Shown here in pieces: positions 5,438-6,701 of a stretch of DNA of 6,701 bases. Below the pieces are notes generated by a model, which saw nothing but the letters and a program-made list of their open reading frames with translations, made no database searches and had not been told where the DNA came from. Both the position numbers and the translations under genes were made by a program. The DNA lies in assembly GCA_030604585.1 (NCBI GenBank), contig JAUVVP010000106.1:1-6701 (forward strand), written 5' to 3'. The stretch is from Planctomycetota bacterium. GTDB taxonomy: Bacteria; Planctomycetota; Brocadiia; SM23-32. How positions within the stretch are numbered: the first letter of the stretch is position 1; each line of letters begins with the position of its first letter.

Positions 5438-5822
5438 AGGCGCAGAAGTCGTCCTGGCGCCTGCAGCCACGGGGCGCAGCAGCGTTGCCTCTTCAATGGC
5501 TCTTACGACCAGCATCCGGCCTTACTGCTCTGCGAAGTAGCTTCGCTGCGTAGCACGAGTCGTAGCCGAAGCTATCTCTGAAAGGCTGCCAGCGGTCAAG
5601 GAAAACTCAAGGTTTCATAGCCCTACTCTGTCACCTCTGCCAAACGGCCGCCTGGCGGGCGGGACCGTCGCGCAGAAGGCAAGCGGCTCCTCAGGCTGGA
5701 CTTGCGCGCCGTACGGCGCGGAGCCTGAGCTACACATCTCATGTGGCGCAGACTCTCCTGTCTGCGAATCGGGCCACCGGCCCGAACGCCGATGCCCAAA
5801 GGCTCCCCTCCCTTCTTGGGAG
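5438..5822 (+). ncRNA. Candidate non-coding RNA with serial hairpins
   Basis: Downstream of the promoter-like site are, in order: AGGCGC/GCGCCT (5438-5443/5457-5462); TAGCTTCG/CGAAGCTA (5538-5545/5567-5574); CTCAGGCT/AGCCTGAG (5690-5697/5722-5729) enclosing a perfect 14-bp palindrome (5706-5719); CGCAGAC/GTCTGCG (5747-5753/5760-5766); TCGGGCC/GGCCCGA (5769-5775/5779-5785); and CTCCC/GGGAG (5808-5812/5818-5822). The last four lie within about 135 bases with almost no gaps. They match no RNA family I can name, and RNase P RNA, tmRNA and 6S hallmarks are absent. Hairpins are perfect on both strands, so the strand rests only on the promoter. Some could instead be dispersed palindromic repeats. 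Confidence 0.3.
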
Positions 5823-6154
5823 TTGACAAAGCCGCGATAGGTGCCTTCCCTCGTTGCTCCCGCAGTTGCTTCTGTGTCACCTTCCGGGTCCTTCGCATCT
5901 ATCTCTTCGCGCCGGGGGCCTTGGTGCTTGTGGCCTTCTTAGCGCATGATCTTTATTCGATCCCTGGTCACTCAATTACTTCGACGACGCGTCCTTGTCT
6001 GCGCCGAAAAGCCCACCCGCCGGCCGGCGATCACCGGCTCGGACCCCTGCAAACCCTCCTTCCTTGCCTCCCCACCGCCCATCGTGAATGATGTGGGTTA
6101 GCCCATGGGGTCTGGCCCCTTCCTCCACCAGAGGCGCCGCAGCCGCCGTTCCGC

Positions 6155-6701
6155 CTATTCGCCCTGCGCCTGCTCCGCCTTGCGAAGCTCCCGTTCCCAG
6201 TGCAGGTTGGCCGTCCGGGCGTAGGTTTCGGCCGAGATGCCCATCCGCTCCGTCAGGGGGCGGCTCAGGGCATCTACGGTCGCGTCCGAGATCGTCCCCG
6301 TCTCGGCCAGTTCCCTTCCGGCCGAGCGCAGCTCGTCGCGGAGGGCGGCCACGGCGAGCTGCACGGGCCCCCTGCCGCGGTAGGGGGGCCGGCCGAACAG
6401 CAGGCGATACAGCGTGCACCCGAGCGAGTACATGTCGCTGCGCCAGGTCACCTCCTCGCCGCCGGCGGCCTCGGGCGAGATGTAGTGGGGCGTGCCGATG
6501 ACGGCGCCGGACTCGGTCAACTCGGTTGCATCCCCGCCGGTCGGCTTGGCTATGCCGAAGTCGGTCAGCTTTATCTTGCCGTCGGCGGTGAACATGATGT
6601 TGGAAGGCTTCAGGTCGCGGTGGACGATGCCGCGCCGCCGCGTCGAGTCCAGGATGTCGGCCACCTCGACGACGATGTCAATGGCCTCCTCCGGGTCAAG
6701 C
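6155..6701 (-). CDS. Serine/threonine protein kinase, C-terminal part (5' end outside window)
   Basis: The visible 181 residues are the C-lobe of a Hanks-type Ser/Thr kinase. IVHRDLKPSNIMF (25-37) is the catalytic loop with D29, K31 and N34; LTDFGIAK (45-52) has the Mg-binding D47; TPHYISPEA (70-78) is the P+1 loop with SPE in place of APE; WRSDMYSLGCTLYRLLFGRPPY (86-107) is helix F with its conserved Asp. The glycine-rich loop and ATP-binding Lys lie beyond the right edge. After RPPYRG the usual helices G-I and the conserved subdomain XI Arg are not recognisable; instead there is a helical, charged tail of about 70 residues (ending RELRKAEQAQGE) with no membrane segment. It stops at TAG 6157-6155. 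Such kinases phosphorylate cytoplasmic targets in signalling; the target is not evident. Confidence 0.9.
   Translation of the reverse strand, partial: LDPEEAIDIVVEVADILDSTRRRGIVHRDLKPSNIMFTADGKIKLTDFGIAKPTGGDATELTESGAVIGTPHYISPEAAGGEEVTWRSDMYSLGCTLYRLLFGRPPYRGRGPVQLAVAALRDELRSAGRELAETGTISDATVDALSRPLTERMGISAETYARTANLHWERELRKAEQAQGE

Larger units (their letters stand above)
5376..6154. other. 779-bp gap without a convincing gene
   Basis: Open frames on both strands (for example 5741-6091 plus and 5623-5898 minus) lack recognisable domains, good ribosome binding sites and codon bias. The left half holds a promoter-like site and a series of perfect hairpins, entered separately. The right half (about 5830-6100) is pyrimidine-rich on the plus strand with no structure worth noting apart from GGGG-TCTGG-CCCC at 6107-6119. 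No poly-U terminator for the kinase gene reading leftward is seen. Confidence 0.5.

Noticed and set aside
5623..5898. 91-codon basic minus-strand open frame
   Set aside because: Lys/Arg-rich start looks slightly protein-like, but the ribosome binding site is weak, the second half is Arg/Ser/Pro shadow-like, and it crosses four perfect hairpins.
5741..6091. 116-codon plus-strand open frame with a hydrophobic stretch
   Set aside because: The one hydrophobic segment is not backed by codon bias, a ribosome binding site or a recognisable family.
6107..6119. GGGG-TCTGG-CCCC as terminator of the kinase gene
   Set aside because: Only a 4-bp stem with no U-tract on the relevant strand; too weak to call.
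6088..6501. 137-codon plus-strand open frame
   Set aside because: Antisense to the kinase gene; Arg/Pro/Ser-rich translation typical of a shadow frame.

Overview
The window is GC-rich bacterial chromosomal DNA. It carries four recognisable protein-coding genes or gene parts, one weakly recognisable small gene and an unusual amount of repeat-rich or structured non-coding DNA. The isochorismatase subfamily (TRQHP, GVHTNMC and FWCP signatures), the stand-alone TIM-barrel sugar isomerase, the Hanks-type kinase and the heptanucleotide intergenic repeats together resemble genomes of the Planctomycetes/PVC group and similar environmental lineages. That placement is from memory of such genomes, not from a search, and is tentative.

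Layout. 1-361: composite repeats, namely a palindromic element with a second right arm, plus three arrays of 7-bp units. 510-1361 (+): a sugar phosphate isomerase/epimerase-like TIM barrel with its metal ligands visible. 1374-1880 (-): the C-terminal half of an MFS transporter, cut off inside TM7. 1881-2616: no convincing gene, but several strong hairpins, two of which keep full pairing only as minus-strand RNA. 2617-3324 (+): an unrecognised protein with a possible papain/C39-like Cys-His-Asp arrangement and less biased codon use. 3473-4327 (-): a putative HExxH zinc metallopeptidase, convergent with the previous gene across a perfect 8-bp hairpin. 4511-5263 (+): an isochorismatase-family hydrolase, divergent from the metallopeptidase, with a good promoter. 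5264-5375: about 36 codons that look coding but have no start. 5376-6154: no clear gene, but a promoter-like site followed by a run of hairpins (candidate ncRNA). 6155-6701 (-): the C-terminal part of a Ser/Thr protein kinase, truncated by the window edge and with an odd C-lobe.

How it fits together. The genes do not form one pathway. Orientation changes at nearly every gene, so each is probably its own transcription unit. The stretch from about 1885 to 3470, lying between a broken transporter and a convergent peptidase, looks like a patch of accessory DNA inserted into or rearranged within a more typical high-GC3 background. The best leads are the structured intergenic stretch 2040-2510, the promoter-led hairpin series 5410-5822, the heptamer/palindrome repeats at the left edge and the two uncharacterised peptidase-like proteins.
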